This document shows positions 5,596-6,607 of a DNA stretch of 6,607 nt, one piece after another. This stretch comes from an uncultured Rivibacter sp. (GTDB taxonomy: Bacteria; Pseudomonadota; Gammaproteobacteria; Burkholderiales; Burkholderiaceae). The stretch lies in NCBI GenBank assembly GCA_946480925.1, contig CAMLLU010000134.1, positions 1-6,607 of the forward strand, in the 5' to 3' direction. The notes beneath the pieces are model-generated. The model made no database searches, was not told the DNA's origin, and saw nothing but the letters and a program-made list of their open reading frames with translations. Both the position numbers and the translations under genes were made by a program. The first letter of the stretch is position 1. Every line of letters begins with the position of its first letter.

Positions 5596-6492
5596 TCACT
5601 TGCGCTGCGGGTACACCGCCCAGCCGCTCATGCCCGGCAGCAGTGCGGGGTGCTGCCCGTCGATCACGCCCACCACCGGCAGCGTCTGGCTCACCGGGTC
5701 GATCTGCGCCCCCAGGCGCAGCACCTTGGCAGGAAAGCTCTTGCCCAGTTCTTCGACCTCCACCGTGAAGGGCACGCCGGGCTTGAGCCAGGCCAGCCAC
5801 TTGGACGGCACGATCATCTGCACTTCGAGCTGGCCTGTTTCCAGGATGTCGAGCAGCGGCGTGCCGGACGACACGTACTGGTGGGCGGCCACGTGCCGCC
5901 TGGCCACGCGGCCGCTGAAAGGCGCGGCGATGCCGCAGCGGCTCACCACGGTGCGCGCGGTGCTGGCTTCGGCCTGCGCCTCCTTCAGCCGTGCCTGGGC
6001 CTGCTCGACCTCGAACCTGCCGATGGAATTGAGCTCGGCCAGCCGCTGGTTGGAATGCACCAGCGCCTGAGCGGCCTCGATGCTGGCCTCGGCCTTGCGC
6101 AGTTGCGACTGGTACAGCGAGCAGTCGAAGCCCACCAGCAGCTGCCCGGCGCGGAACGAATCACCCTCGCGCAGCGACAGCATGGCAATGCGCGCGGCCA
6201 CCTCGCTGGAGATGGTGACGGCGTTGCGCGAGGTGAGCTGCGTGCGGATGCGGCCCTCCTTGTCGGCGAGCTGGGTGGGGCCGGCCGTCGTGGCCATCCG
6301 GGGGGCTGCCGCAGGCGCGGCCGCGGCGGTGCCGCATGCCACGGCCAGTACGAGCGCTCCCAGTGCACTGGCAGGGGCTGCGGTTTCCGTCCGCGTCCGG
6401 GGCGAGGGTCTCCGGGGTCTTGGAAGCCCCAAGGGCTTGAAGAAGCCCGATGGCCTCAAGACCCCGCTCCCGGGTTGACGGTTTTCGCCCAT
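5596..6492 (-). CDS. small periplasmic adaptor (RND/HlyD-type membrane-fusion protein)
   Basis: 298 residues from ATG 6492, or 287 from a TTG at 6459. A long basic, proline-rich N-terminus (residues 1-40) leads to a hydrophobic signal segment (ASALGALVLAVACGTAAAA, 41-59); the AVAC could be a loose lipobox, otherwise signal peptidase I would cut in the alanine run. The mature part has lipoyl half 1 (ARIAMLSLREGDSFRAGQLL, 100-119), a short two-helix hairpin (about 126-183, with NSIGRFEVEQA typical of these adaptors), lipoyl half 2 (IAAPFSGRVARRHVAAHQYV, 188-207) and a beta-barrel region (about 215-294). C124 and C186 sit at the two ends of the hairpin and could form a disulfide. It should link the inner-membrane parts to the TolC channel encoded just upstream. 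It overlaps the tolC end by 37 nt. Function by family is secure; the exact start is not, because both candidates have a plausible ribosome-binding site. Confidence 0.88.
   Translation of the reverse strand: MGENRQPGSGVLRPSGFFKPLGLPRPRRPSPRTRTETAAPASALGALVLAVACGTAAAAPAAAPRMATTAGPTQLADKEGRIRTQLTSRNAVTISSEVAARIAMLSLREGDSFRAGQLLVGFDCSLYQSQLRKAEASIEAAQALVHSNQRLAELNSIGRFEVEQAQARLKEAQAEASTARTVVSRCGIAAPFSGRVARRHVAAHQYVSSGTPLLDILETGQLEVQMIVPSKWLAWLKPGVPFTVEVEELGKSFPAKVLRLGAQIDPVSQTLPVVGVIDGQHPALLPGMSGWAVYPQRK
6413..6466 (-). repeat. nested inverted repeat at the tolC/adaptor junction
   Basis: The outer arms CGGGGTCTTG (6413-6422) and CAAGACCCCG (6457-6466) are a perfect 10-bp inverted repeat. Inside lie three copies of one hexamer in alternating orientation: AAGCCC (6424-6429), GGGCTT (6433-6438) and AAGCCC (6443-6448). 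These can form either of two exclusive hairpins, with loops of 3 or 4 nt. In the minus-strand transcript one outer arm contains the tolC stop and the alternative TTG start of the adaptor, so folding could tune coupling between the two genes. There is no U-tract, which argues against an intrinsic terminator. The pairing is seen; the role is inferred. Confidence 0.55.
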
Positions 6493-6607
6493 GACTGCTC
6501 CGACGCCTTCACCGCCTCGCCCAGCGTCTTGACGTCGTGCCCCGTCACCGAATCGGGCAGCGGGTCGAGCCCGAGCGTGGCGATCATCTGGCCATACGCC
6601 CCCTGCA
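6456..6607 (-). CDS. C-terminal end of a TolC-family outer-membrane channel (partial)
   Basis: The gene enters from the right edge; 49 codons remain, ending in TGA at 6458-6456. The tail contains AYGQMIATLGLDPLPDSV followed by HDVKTLGEAVKASEQSW, which resembles the conserved end of outer-membrane efflux proteins (a helix ending in LGLDPLP and a short post-barrel tail). TolC proteins form the trimeric outer-membrane and periplasmic tunnel used by type I secretion and efflux systems. Its place directly upstream of two adaptor genes supports the assignment and marks it as the upstream gene of the operon in this window. The downstream adaptor starts 37 nt before this stop. The 5' part, including the signal peptide, lies outside the window. 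Confidence 0.72.
   Translation of the reverse strand, partial: QGAYGQMIATLGLDPLPDSVTGHDVKTLGEAVKASEQSWAKTVNPGAGS
6498..6501 (-). promoter_or_regulatory. ribosome-binding site GGAG for the adaptor ATG at 6492
   Basis: On the minus strand GGAG ends five bases before the ATG at 6492-6490, inside the tolC coding sequence. It favours this ATG as the start. A competing site, GGGAG at 6471-6467, lies seven bases before a TTG at 6459 that overlaps the tolC TGA as TTGA, so use of the shorter form cannot be excluded. Confidence 0.4.

Noticed and set aside
4491..5768. 425-codon open frame on the plus strand
   Set aside because: It is antisense to the GAF-HlyD adaptor gene and has the same H/Q/G/A-rich low-complexity composition with no recognisable domain.
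1..6607. CRISPR arrays, tRNA or rRNA genes, insertion sequences, att sites
   Set aside because: No regularly spaced repeats, cloverleaf-like segments, transposase motifs or flanking direct repeats were seen on either strand.

Overview
The window reads as chromosomal DNA of a high-GC betaproteobacterium, most likely Burkholderiales and of Comamonadaceae/Variovorax type. The reasons are the strong G/C preference at third codon positions, the overall look of the proteins, and the combination of LysR and LysE genes with a TolC/HlyD/M50 operon. That assignment is inference from familiarity; no search was run.

Layout. Positions 1-551 hold no intact gene. At the left edge there may be the last 35 codons of a plus-strand gene, ending at 110, followed at once by a small stem-loop (116-133). 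From 498 down to 167 on the minus strand lies what looks like the wreck of a DUF885-type lipoprotein gene: its Tat/lipoprotein signal start and its C-terminal tail are joined in different frames with the middle missing. At 552-2085 two plus-strand genes lie 7 nt apart: a LysR-type regulator and a LysE/RhtB-family exporter.

From 2132 to the right edge everything is on the minus strand and forms one tight operon, read right to left: the end of a TolC-family outer-membrane channel (stop at 6456), a small periplasmic adaptor (5596-6492), an inner-membrane HlyD-type adaptor with a GAF-like cytoplasmic N-domain (4260-5591), and a 708-residue multi-pass M50 (site-2-protease type) metalloprotein carrying a periplasmic HlyD-like domain (2132-4258). 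The junctions are a 37-nt overlap, a 4-nt gap and a 1-nt gap, so the genes are probably translationally coupled.

How they may work together. TolC plus adaptors imply a trans-envelope conduit, but no ABC, RND or MFS pump is visible here. The membrane component with an adaptor domain is instead a putative zinc protease with HELGH and a distal R-F-D-G motif. Its first 95 residues resemble a PqqD/RRE-like winged-helix peptide-binding domain. The inferred picture is a peptide or protein maturation and export machine in which the protease takes the position normally held by a transporter; the energy source and substrate must lie outside the window. This operon is the main point of interest. The other observations are the internally deleted DUF885 remnant, a nested inverted repeat at the tolC/adaptor junction, paired cysteines in two of the export proteins, and a proline in the conserved HTH linker of the LysR protein.
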